NCBI GenBank assembly: GCA_036417435.1
Contig: CM070903.1
Location: forward strand, 55,962,001 to 56,026,000
DNA from: Inia geoffrensis
Taxonomy: Eukaryota; Chordata; Mammalia; Artiodactyla; Iniidae
Length of the DNA: 64,000 nucleotides
Direction of reading: 5' to 3'
This document shows, in pieces, positions 11,949-22,025 of this stretch; position 1 is the stretch's first letter, and each line of letters opens with the position of its first letter. A program made the translations under genes and the position numbers. Under the pieces are notes generated by a model, which ran no database searches, had not been told where the DNA came from, and was given only the letters and a program-made list of their open reading frames with translations.

Positions 11949-12047
11949 TTGTAGAGTATGAAAATAAGTCTAACTTTTTAATGGAACAAATTTCTATAAG
12001 GTTTCTTTTGAGATTGTAACCACATGGATATATCAGTGCTCAAATAC
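11948..12047 (+). repeat. Right copy of ~100-bp direct repeat flanking a Charlie element
   Basis: GTTGTAGAGTATGAAAATAA to GTGCTCAAATAC, homologous to 10893-10996. It begins exactly at the right end of the transposon. Confidence 0.85.
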
Positions 12048-12184
12048 ATTTGAAGAACTCGATTCATATACCTACTGAGAGGAACACGGAAGTCCAATTA
12101 ACTGTCAAGAGTAAATATTCCCAGGACTCAGGGAAAAGGGAACTAAGTTGTCTTGAGAATCACCACAGCATGATGTAAATGTTA

Positions 12185-12410
12185 AGTGGACGAATCAGGA
12201 ATGCCATCTCTGGTCAAACCCCCCTTCATCACTTACTAGCTGTCATTAAACCTTAGGGTTCCCATCTGTAAAATGGGAATAATAATAGTACCCTCTCCTA
12301 TTGGAAGGGTTGATATGGTGATTAAATTAAATGATGTATTTGAAAGGCTTTCACGATACTTGGTACATAGTAAGCCCTCAATATATGTTAGCAGCTATAA
12401 TTATCATTAT
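12185..12410 (+). repeat. MIR SINE
   Basis: Contains the MIR core 'ttcccatctgtaaaatggga' and the tail with 'acatagtaagccctcaatat'. Sense orientation. Confidence 0.85.
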
Positions 12411-12424
12411 TATATGCCACGCTT

Positions 12425-12585
12425 GGTACTAGATACTTTTACATATGGGTTAAGTGCCCAGTAATAACACCATGAATCAAAGGAGCCTTATTACTATTTT
12501 TTTCGAATGAGAAAAAAGAGGTAGAGAGCAGTTAGGTAATTTTCCCAATGTCACATAATTAGTAAGTGGCAGGGCCCAGGCAATG
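12425..12585 (-). repeat. MIR SINE, antisense
   Basis: Degraded reverse MIR pattern, with 'gtcacataattagtaagtgg' and 'cagggcccagg' at its end. Confidence 0.65.
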
Positions 12586-12699
12586 TTACCCTAGAGCACA
12601 AGCTCTGAAACACCTTACCGTATGCCTATCAATCCTTTGTCATATAGGTAACAACTATATCCGCCCAGTTTATTACTTGTTTTTTAACTTTATGGTGTT

Positions 12700-13165
12700 A
12701 CCCACCCCTCCATATATAAGGTTTTAATTTTTATGCGTTCAGATTAGTATTTTTCCTTTATGGTTTTTCGTTTTCTTGCCATGCTTTATCATGCCTATTT
12801 CAACCCATGAATATTACACTTGCCACTCATATTCTTGTGCCTTATCATGTTTTAATTTGTTGATATGTGTGAGGTTTATTTGGGTGTAAGATATGAGGGA
12901 GGAGTCCATCTTTTTTCTCCAAATGAATAGCCTGTTATCCTATCACCATTTAATTGAATAGTTTTCCTGACTGATTTGCACTGCTTCATATACTAATATC
13001 ACTGTATATGTGGATTATTTTATGAACTCTGCACTACTTCATTAATCTATTTTTGTGTCAGTATAATTTTTTTCAGACTTACACAAAAAATTACACAAGT
13101 AGCACAAAGAATTCCCATATACCCTTCATCTAGATTCATTAAATGTTAGCATCTTACATGACCTC
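12700..13165 (-). mobile_element. Old L1 (L1M-type) 3' fragment, antisense
   Basis: The typical reverse ORF2-end pattern ('gtgtaagatatgagggagga', 'cctatcaccatttaattgaa') leads into antisense 3' UTR ('attcccatatacccttcat'). Strongly diverged. Confidence 0.7.
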
Positions 13166-13429
13166 AGGGGAATTATGCGTAAAGGGATATAATGTTTATA
13201 TCTGGGAGCTGAGAGTTGAAGAAATTTTTAATTTTTTCTTTGTACTCTTTTGTGCTTTCATTAAAAAAAAAACAAGGAATATACTTCCCTTTTAAAAACA
13301 AAGTTTTTTCAATAAAAACAAGTAAAAATATATGTTTGATTAACTTCCCAAAATTAGCTGGTATAGGTGGTAAATGCTTCAGGAGTTTGAATAAGACAGA
13401 GAAGTGCGTTTTAAAATGGCAATGGTGAG

Positions 13430-14390
13430 ATTTAAGTTTAACTTTACAAGGAAGTTTGGGATGTAAACAGGCAGAAAAGGCAAGCCAAGGGTTTATATAG
13501 GCAGGAAAGCATCATAAGCCAAAATATGAAATATTGAGTGAACACGGCTTGTGAAGATCACACGAGAAGAGAGACAAGGGGCTTAAGAAGGTGAATACTG
13601 GGGAGCAAAAACTATTGAATATATTGTGAAAGACCTTAGAGGACAGGCTGAGGAATGTGAATTTTGTCCTTTAAGCCAGAGGGAAGGCAAAGTAAAGTTA
13701 CAAACAAGGTAAAATAACTTAGTCCACCAAACTTTATTTAGTACCTACTATATACCAGGTACTGTGCTACTCCAGGGACAGTGAATAAAATGATAAAAAA
13801 TCCTCATAAAAGAACATGCTAGTTGTGTTTTATGAAGATTTATGGGTTGTACATTTGTGGATCACAGGATTAAATGGGGCTGGGTGAGAAGGGAAGGTAT
13901 CGCTAAGAAGGCAGAATTTGAACTGAACCTTGAACATTGAAGAGTCAGGTAGAGAGATGATGGGAAGGCATTTTGGGTAAGAGACAAAGGAAAAGAGGAT
14001 AGGATGAGAGCAGATATACTCCTGAGGCGTTTCAAAACCTACGAGAGGTCCTCTTTAACTTAACCTGGAAAAGTTATTCCAGTGAAAGAAAATAAAGTTG
14101 GCTATGTGGACAGTTGTCAAATTGCTAAGGGTTTTGAAAGCCAGACCAAAAATGTATTGCTTTATCATCTGTATAAACTGACCTGAAGGCAACGAAAAGC
14201 CATCAAAAGTTACTGAATTCAGAATGATCTGACTAAAGTCACATTTTGGTAAGTAAGACTGAGGAGCGAGATGAAAACTATTTTGGAAAAGGGAGGTGGG
14301 GAGATGAATATGAGAGAGATTTCAAAGGCAGCATCCACAGGTCTTAGTAACTAACTAGATGTCCTGGATGAAAATGAATCATTAGTCAGA
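13430..14390 (-). repeat. L2 LINE fragments, antisense
   Basis: Two L2 pieces. Signature stretches are 'tagtacctactatataccag' near 13740 and 'aatgatctgactaaagtcac' near 14220. An earlier piece at 13430-13700 has the 'gaaagaccttagaggac' motif. All are reverse-oriented and diverged. Confidence 0.65.
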
Positions 14391-14412
14391 TATTCAAAGC
14401 ACTAACACTGTT

Positions 14413-14434
14413 GGGGGGGATGGGTGGGGGTGGG
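14413..14434 (+). other. Potential G-quadruplex
   Basis: Four G-runs (G7, G3, G5, G3) separated by AT, T and T. This fits the canonical intramolecular G-quadruplex pattern with very short loops. It lies in IFT57 intron 5 on the non-transcribed-sense side. Confidence 0.6.
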
Positions 14435-14954
14435 TGTATTTAAAGATTGTACGTTTGCAAAGGAGAACTAAAAAAAAGCACACATTCTGGGTATGCATCT
14501 AATATATTGAATTACATAACAAATATAGGCTGTTAGTGTTGATTTAGGAAATACAACCTACTCATTTATAAAAGGACGGCTTTCAAATGATTCCTGGGAA
14601 AAAAAATCATTGTATTACTTTTCATTAAATTCCCCTTAGTCATTTCCGTAGGGGAGACCCTACATGACAGCAGATTGGGTCCAGTGGGACTTCAATAATA
14701 ATTCATGTGACAGATTATGAAAATAAAGCCATGCTATCACCAGAGCTTCCTAATTTACAACAAAATGCAACCTTCTTGATAACTTATATGCTATGTAAGC
14801 TTCTTATTCAAAAATACTCATGGTGATCTAGAAATTTATTTGTATTGAGAGGCTGGGGCTTTTTCTATTCTCCTACAGCACCTAAGAATGTTTGTTAACT
14901 AATTCCAGTCTCTAGGAGCGGTAAAAAATTATACAAAATAAGAAATGCATCAAA

Positions 14955-15120
14955 TGTATACTCTAGGCCAGCACTGTGCTAGGTGTGGTGCCCAAGTTCT
15001 ATTAATCTTAAAATAACTCTTGGTTGAATTGTGTCCCCATCTTACAGATAAGAAAGCTGAGTTACAGAAGAGGATAAATCGGTATGGCCACATGGCTAGT
15101 GACATGTGGTCAGGATTGTA
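14955..15120 (-). repeat. MIR SINE, antisense
   Basis: Contains 'cagcactgtgctaggtgtgg' and 'cccatcttacagataagaaa', the reverse MIR core. Confidence 0.75.
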
Positions 15121-16675
15121 TCTAAGGCTCCTTTTCCACTGTAGCATTGACCTTGAAGGTATGGACTCAGAGCTAGAAGGGACCTTGAGACGTCCTTGCT
15201 TCCTACTTCTTTCTAGGCTCACAATAAAACCACGAATGAAAATAAGGATCTTTCCTATTTCAAGTGTGAGTTCAAAAGCTACACTAAAGTAAAACTCTCT
15301 TTTACACCCAGCAAGAACTGCTGTTTGAGCCTCCTCTGAGCAGTGAGGAGTACAGCATTTTTCTCTAACCTACATTTCCTATTCACCTCCAGATGTAAAA
15401 CTGATGGGGTGGTACGGGCTAGCTACCAGAGAAATAAAAGCATTTACTCAGCAATGTGTTCCATCACACTCGAACATGTGGCGTTTTAATTGTTTCTTCT
15501 GTGAAACACCAACGATAGACTTCCCACAGTCAGAGCCCAGATAGGAGAACTCACACCCAAATGTTTCAGGAAAAGAGAAGAAAAAACATTTTCCTCGAGC
15601 AGGAATCAGAACCAGGGGCCTCCTATGGGGCACGTTCTGTTGTAGAATGGTATTTTTTTCCTGTATTAAGAAAGGACATTTTGTTGAAGAGTAAAGTGTA
15701 AATCATATGTAAAATGTAAAGTATTTAAGATATTAATCGAAGTAGATCCATCTTCTCCCCTTTTGATCACAATATTGCAGCCTTGCCACAATGACATCCT
15801 AAACTAAAACTGAAATGATGATTTTTATTCTACGCCCAGATTTTTACTTCCTTACAGCTTCTGCTTTTTAAGCTAAAAATTCTCTCATTCTTGGTACAAT
15901 GAATTTTTTGCTAAGTAATTAGAAACCAATTGTGTTTAAACCTTTTGAGATAGTTGGTTTTATGCTGTATAACTCAGGATTTGGTTTCTAAAACCTCAAA
16001 TTTAGCATCTCAAGGAAGAATGGTGTCTATGGCATGTTTGAAAAAAATGTTTTGAAATGAAGTGATGGGCATTTAAAAATAGAATTCAGAGAGCACACAG
16101 CTTCCCTCCCATCTTGTTTTTTTCACTGGGGGAGAAGAATGACACATCTGCAACATGCTGCCAGAACACTACTGCTGTGATTCTACTGAGCTTCAGAATG
16201 GAGGGGAGCTACAGAGACCACTCATAATTACAGCATAGTTATCATGAACATACAGGCACTCTCCAATCAGCATACTCAAGTTTGAAACAGAAATGACCCA
16301 GAACACCTGCCGAACACCTTGCCACCAGAGCCTTCCTTCCCTGCTCCCACCCCTCACATCTCTGAACATTCTACCGTACCCCTAACCCTCACAGGCTCTG
16401 CCCAACTGTCAGAGCTTTAATTCCACACCAGTGTCCCTCCCACCATGGCCACTCTCAGGGACGCTTCCGCTCAATTTCAGATTTCAAGAACATTCAGAAA
16501 TCAGAGGGACAGATAGAGTGTAGAACTTTGTGGGCTAGCTTCAAAGACGAATATCCATCCATATTTTTTTCTTTCTAAGAAAAAATTCAAAATTTCAATA
16601 ACTAACCTGCAAATCAAACTCTGGAAAAACAAAGCAATCCTTCACTAATTGCAGAAGTTATTATCTTGCAAAGTA

Positions 16676-17185
16676 CAGGCATACCTCAGAGATATTGCAG
16701 GTTTGGTTCCAGGCCACCTCAATAAAGTAAATACCACAATAAAGAAGCAAGTCACGCAAATTTTTTGGTTTCCCAGTGCATATAAAAGATATATTTACAA
16801 TACACTGTAGTCTATTACGTGTGCAATAGCATTCTGTCTAAAAACATAAGGTATGTTTTAATTTAAAATGTTTTATCACTAAAAATGTTAACCATCATCT
16901 GAGCCCTTAGCAAGCTGCAGCAGTAACATTAAAGATCATTGATCACAAATTGCTGTAACAAATATAACGACAATGAGAAACATTTTGAAACATTTGAAAA
17001 CAATTTGAAACATTTCGAGAATTATCAAAATGTGACACAGAGACACAGTGAGCAAATACTGTTGGAAAAATGGCACCAGTAGACTTGCTTGATGCAGGGT
17101 TGCCACAAACAAACCTTCAATTTGTAAAAAATGCAGTATCTGCAAAGCACAATAAAGGGAAGCGCCACAAGATGACGTATGCCTG
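16676..17185. mobile_element. Tigger-family deletion derivative with TA target duplication
   Basis: Terminal inverted repeats CAGGCATACCTC and GACGTATGCCTG (one mismatch when paired) lie directly inside TA dinucleotides at 16674-16675 and 17186-17187, as expected for TcMar insertion. Internal blocks such as 'tttttggtttcccagtgcat' and 'gtagacttgcttgatgcagg' match the Tigger1 ends; the transposase body is deleted. Confidence 0.85.
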
Positions 17186-17229
17186 TATTATTGGTAAAAC
17201 CACAATGGGGTAACAGAATTGGAGGAAGA

Positions 17230-17790
17230 AATCACAGCAAAAATGGCTTTAAAATATTTTTAAACCTCAAATAACTATTCTGAAAAACACCTGCTTCCAA
17301 ACAAACCAGTGCCATCACTATAAGCGTTCATGATTGATAGGAAGCGCCATTTTCGTAGAACACCGGTTTCAGTGCTCATGAAATACTGCTGCTGCGTTAC
17401 AGTCTGATTACGCAGACATCTTAAAGTTTAGTCAAGGCACACAGCATCTCTTCACAAATTCTTCAAATTAGCGGTTACAGGCTTCAATTATGCAGTGCGA
17501 GTCAGGAAGCTAGGCCTCTAGGGTCTCCCTTCAAGGAAGGACTTGAGCTCAGTTGCGGGCAAGGTGGCCAGCAGCCGGCTTCCAGCTGTCAGCTCCCTCA
17601 GGCTCTGTCCCAACTGCAGAGCCACCTTACCTGGGGCCACGTCCTTCCCAGGGCAGACCGCCTCCAGCGACCGGCCCAGCAGGCAACACTTCTCACCCGG
17701 GCCTTTCACCATGAACATCTTGCATCCCAAACTCTGTCTCAGTGTCCACTTCCAGAGAACACAATCTGTAACATATGTCTCTTTCATTTA
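17230..17790 (-). pseudogene. Unidentified retrocopy-like segment with ORF and 3'-UTR-like tail
   Basis: GC-richer block (17518-17790) with a minus-strand frame of 89 codons. Its C-terminal ~65 residues look like genuine protein (MFMVKGPGEKCCLLGRSLEA onward, ending ELKSFLEGRP). After the TAG stop, the sequence shifts to AT-richer, UTR-like DNA down to about 17230, where the Tigger element begins. The frame upstream breaks up near 17790. I could not name the parent gene. It may be a processed pseudogene fragment or chance coding in a GC-rich patch. Confidence 0.35.
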
Positions 17791-18039
17791 CCTTTTCTCG
17801 TGCTCCGTTTACCACAAATCTCAGGAAAATGCTCATGTACACCCAGCTTCTTGAGTCACCATGATACTTAAGGCACACTTTTCAGGGCCTAGACTTTGCT
17901 TTATTTAATGAAAGAAAGGAATATAAGTAGCTTTCTCCATGTATTATCCTACACAGTACATAGAAGAGGACCCAATTATTGCTGAGTTCTTTTCTCTATG
18001 AAGATTAAACTATACTTTCTCATAAAACTATAAATATAA

Positions 18040-18250
18040 AATAGCATTCATTCACGTGTGTATTCATTCAACATTATTCAGTACTGAGCACTTTCTACAC
18101 ACCAGGCACAGGTGCAAAAGCAGTTAAAAACGCTTCTGCTCTAGATGAGTTTGCATCCTACTGGTTGAGATAGACAATAAACAAGTCAGATGAATACAAT
18201 GCCGAAGTCTGTGAAGAACAATAAAACGGGGAGGATTAGAGAATGACTGG
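18040..18250 (-). repeat. L2 fragment, antisense
   Basis: Shows 'tattcattcaacattattca', 'cacaccaggcacagg' and 'gagatagacaataaacaag' in order, the reverse complement of the L2 3' end. Confidence 0.75.
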
Positions 18251-19214
18251 AGAAACATCTACGGTTTCAAAACCACAGGTAGAGGGGGACTGTTGTAATC
18301 CGCACATTGCTGGGCTGGCACAGTCACATATACATTTAGTACATCAATTTCCTAGATAGTATCCATCATTCTTGCTCTAGTGCAGAATTCATCACATCAA
18401 CTTTAGTAAAATAATATTTCTTCTGCATTGTGAGCCCACATGCTGCATGAAACACAAAATTTTAAATCTGTGTTACTAACCTATAGCGCAATTCTGTCTT
18501 GGGGAAAGAGCAGCCTGAGCCATCGCAAGCTGTAGTCAGATACAGCTGTCTCAGGCAGATGGCTTTAGTGGGCAACATCATAAACTTGCCAGATTTTTTA
18601 AAATATGAAAGGGTTTTCTGTCTCATTAGTACTTCATGGCTGACCATCCACAAACACCTGGTGTTCAGACTTCTTCCTGTTGTGAAAACGCAACCATACA
18701 TAGTCTTAGTTCAAGAAGGTATATGTTATATAATCATTGCCCAAAGGATCTAATACCTAGATAATTATAAAGTCACAGGTAGGGGGAAAACCCATCCTTA
18801 CACAGCTTAATTGAAGTGAAAAATTGAAATCAGAACCAATAGGGACTTAGAGTAATGGTAAAGGCAAGTTAAATCACTTTGCTCCTTCTTAACACTCAAA
18901 CTACTTAGCCCAGAGGGAATTACAGGTGGCCTTTACTGGCCTCTATTTATACCATCAATATAAGAATGAAGAGTACAAATATCAGCTTCTTTCTAAGAAT
19001 AACGGTGTATGCATCTCTACTTCTGTTTTTTTCTTCATATTTTAGAACTCTGTCATCACATCTTCAACACATACAGGAACACCAAGCACCATAGTGTCCT
19101 TGCTTAAGACAGGAATCTACCCTGTTGAACTCTTGTTTTAAGGTAAAGGAGAAAAAGCAATAGAATTGGGAGTTTGGAGAAACTGAGTTCAAATTAAGCC
19201 ACTGTAATTTATTA

Positions 19215-19365
19215 GCTTTTTAAAAGATCAAACTGTCCCAAGGTGATAAATTTCAGTTTTTGTATCTGTAAAATGGAAATAACATCTTCTCAAATGCCTT
19301 ACAAGGTCACTAAAAAACGTGTTTTAAAGTACTTTGAAAACTACAAAGTGATGTGCAAATGTATT
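19215..19365 (+). repeat. MIR SINE
   Basis: Carries 'tttgtatctgtaaaatggaa' and the following MIR 3' pattern. Confidence 0.7.
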
Positions 19366-19444
19366 GTTACAACTGGAGTTTATCTGTTTGGATTTAAATG
19401 TTAACACATTATTCTGAAATAATTTTCAATTGAGCAACAAAAAA

Positions 19445-19560
19445 TACATTCTTTCATTTAAGAAGCATTTATTCAGAATCTTCTGTTATACTATGGAGAA
19501 TATAAAAAATGATAGTTATCCATGTTAGCAAGGAGCTTGTACAAGTCAGATTTGAGAGAA
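19445..19560 (-). repeat. L2 fragment, antisense
   Basis: 'ctttcatttaagaagcattt' followed by 'caaggagcttgtacaagtca', a degraded reverse L2 end. A further L2-like scrap follows at about 19920-20040. Confidence 0.55.
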
Positions 19561-19604
19561 GGAATGTGGGGGGAAGGTGTGGTTTTGGTTTTTGCCAACA
19601 CCTT

Positions 19605-19790
19605 TTAAGTACTTTCTATGTGCCAGACATCGTTATAAATGCTGTAGACGTAGTAACTCTTTTAATCTTTAAAAACTCTACATAAAAGCTAATATTTTTA
19701 TCCTCATTTTACAGATGAGGAAGATAAGGCACAAGAAGGTTGGAAACCTGCCAAAGGTCAGACAGCTAGTTAAGTACTTAACTAGCTAGT
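19605..19790 (-). repeat. MIR SINE, antisense
   Basis: 'tactttctatgtgccagaca', then 'cctcattttacagatgagga' and 'gtcagacagctagtt', a clear reverse MIR whose end merges into the palindromic block at 19764-19813. Confidence 0.85.
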
Positions 19791-19813
19791 ACTTAACTAG
19801 CTAGTTAAGTACT
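19764..19813. repeat. Two adjacent perfect palindromes
   Basis: 19764-19787 (half-site AGCTAGTTAAGT) and 19788-19813 (half-site AGTACTTAACTAG) are each perfectly self-complementary. Together they make a 50-bp block built from one AGCTAGTTAAGTACT motif in alternating orientation. Confidence 0.9.
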
Positions 19814-20677
19814 GAAAGTCTCAAAGTCAACTCACACACTCAGTCAAGTTAGCCACAACGTTATGTTATATTACATCTCAAGTTGGGCAGAAAACGCACA
19901 CATATCATTAATAATAGTTACTAATGCTGACTAACAATACTAAGGCAGTGAATGATAAGTGAAAAGATCAGCGTGGGGTGAGGTGGCCAAGGAAGTCTTC
20001 ATGACAGGAACCCAAAACTAGATCCAAACTTGTTGGTAGAATTGAGATAAGAATAATTAAATAAAGAACAAATAAGATTGTGTTTCATATGTACTTTTTT
20101 GAGCATGCAATAGATATCACTTTATTGAAATATAACATACATATAGGAAAATAGAAAAAACCCAAATGTACTTTTGAAATATCTCATTGAGCGGGTTCTC
20201 TTTTATAGACGGGATTTATTTCCTAATTAAAACAGAGCAAAAACTGACTTGAAGCAACATATGACTACCTATCCATATACCAGTCTTAATATAAACCATT
20301 TTATTTCAAAGAATTACCATTTGAGTATTTCCTATAATCAAGACCATTCAATACTGCCCATTATAATGGAAAATAACTTGAATTATATGTTTTTCCATAA
20401 TAAAAAAATAACATAAGGCAAAATCAATTATTTCCAGTTTACATGAGAAGCCCTGAGTTGATATTCCATGGTATGGACAGAAGGCTTTCCCACTTGCCCC
20501 TCTGATTTTTATATTTGCTATAATTATAATATTGTATATATAGAAAAACAGCTTCGAGAGCTACTTTTCAAATGACACACAAAGCAATGGCCAAGAATGA
20601 TTTCTACTTGTTTCAATTTCCAGCAGAATATGTGTACTGACTGCTTGTTGGTCCTGTGTGTATCCCATGTAACTTAC

Positions 20678-20746
20678 CAAGCGATAGGTCTGGGCCTTCA
20701 AAACGCTGAGATCAATAAAGTTTTCTTCATTGTCTGTCTCCTCTTC
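20678..20746 (-). CDS. IFT57: IFT57 coding exon 5
   Basis: A 69-base exon in phase 0 encoding 23 residues (194-216), EEETDNEENFIDLSVLKAQT followed by YRL. It continues the acidic linker and enters the first predicted helix before the coiled coil. The acceptor is TTTTCTAAG|GAAGAG and the donor is TTG|GTAAGT, both strong. It is too small to show as a long reading frame and was located by searching the minus strand for the expected acidic continuation of exon 4. Confidence 0.94.
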
Positions 20747-21188
20747 CTTAGAAAAATAAAAGAGTTTAAAAGTTAATAATTACAAAAGTTGTAATTAAAA
20801 AAGGTATTTTCAGATTTCACATACTTAATATGCTAAGCTCTATAGAAAGACTAATGCAGGAAAGGGTATTTAAAAGCCTAGTAGTGTGCATAAAGTAGGG
20901 CATAATGTTATCTGTTTTTTGAGGGTTTGATGATGCCATTTAAAAATAGGACCTCTTTTAGAGTCACTGAAGAAAAGAAAAAGAGAGAGAAAGATGCCAC
21001 TACTGTGAAACTGGGGATAAATAAACATAAAAACATAACAAGAAACAGTCCCAAGTGGCATATCTGAAATAAAGAGACACTGGAAGGAGTTAATGGAAAT
21101 TTTGAGTAACACGACTAAAATGGACAAAAATAAGAGGCTGACAGATATAAAATACTCTCACCTACTCCAGGGACCAATCACATTAACG

Positions 21189-21193
<5 letters not shown>

Positions 21194-21219
<26 letters not shown>

Positions 21220-21508
21220 TTTTAATAAATTTATTTATTTAGTTTTGGCTGTGTTGGGTCTTCGTTTCTGTGCGAGGGCTTTCTCTATTTGTGGCAAGCG
21301 GGTGCCACTCTTCATCGCGGTGCGCGGGCCTCTCACTGTCACGGCCTCTCTTGTTGCAGAGCACAGGCTTCAGACGCGCAGGCTCAGTAGTTGTGGCTGA
21401 CGGGCCCAGTTGCTCCGCAGCATGTGGGATCTTCCCAGACCAGGGCTCGAACCCATATCCCCTGCATTGGCAGGCAGATTCTCAACCACTGCGCCACCAG
21501 GGAAGCCC
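21194..21508 (-). mobile_element. CHR-type SINE, antisense, with TA-rich tail
   Basis: A (TA)n and poly-T start, then antisense CHR body ending CACCAGGGAAGCCC. The target duplication TAACGTATAT is at 21184-21193 and 21509-21518. Confidence 0.9.
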
Positions 21509-22025
21509 TAACGTATATTTTTGACATCTCATCTTTTATATGCTCAAGTTTAAAGATATTAAATATTAAATGTATATAAGGATGTAAAATATACACATGT
21601 AAGCTACTAAACTTGCATCTTAGATATTAACTATCTAAAAGAAAAGTTCAGGTAGATTCCAAGCTGGTCCTGATTCCTAGCCCAACTGATATGGGGAATG
21701 GGGTCAGAAGTGACCCTTTGAGAATCAATTCCCTCTCCAATATACAGTAAATACAGAGTCTGAGCAGGTTCTCTAAGCATATACAGCAAAACTTTAGTTC
21801 CCCTTTCTCTTCAAATGTCTTTGTGGTGACAAGTGACATAGTGGGTGAAACAAATTTAACAAGAATATCCAAAGCTTAAAGACAAGGTAATAAAGCAAGT
21901 GGAACTTGGCCCTGAAGTCTTGTACAGAAAAACAAAAAAAATAAGTGGGTGTTGTTTGGTGGACATTTTCACATGTAGAGTTGTACAAAAGCTGCAGTGG
22001 CAGATTTCAAAGCACTTAGAAGTAT

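Larger units (their letters stand above)
2731..20677 (-). other. IFT57: IFT57 intron 5 (about 18 kb)
   Basis: The largest complete intron in the window. It contains CHR SINEs near 7.5 and 9.2-9.6 kb, a CpG-rich block near 6.4-6.7 kb, a Charlie element near 11-12 kb, an antisense old L1 near 12.7-13.2 kb, L2 stretches at 13.4-14.4 kb, a Tigger derivative at 16.7-17.2 kb, a possible retrocopy near 17.2-17.8 kb, and several MIR and L2 pieces. From 2731 to 6090, and from 9.66 to 10.88 kb, I see only AT-rich unique-looking sequence. Confidence 0.85.

Noticed and set aside
15448..15633. 61-codon minus-strand frame with a zinc-finger-like CGK...LKRH pattern
   Set aside because: Cys and His spacing does not fit a C2H2 finger, and the frame is short. 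Probably coincidence.
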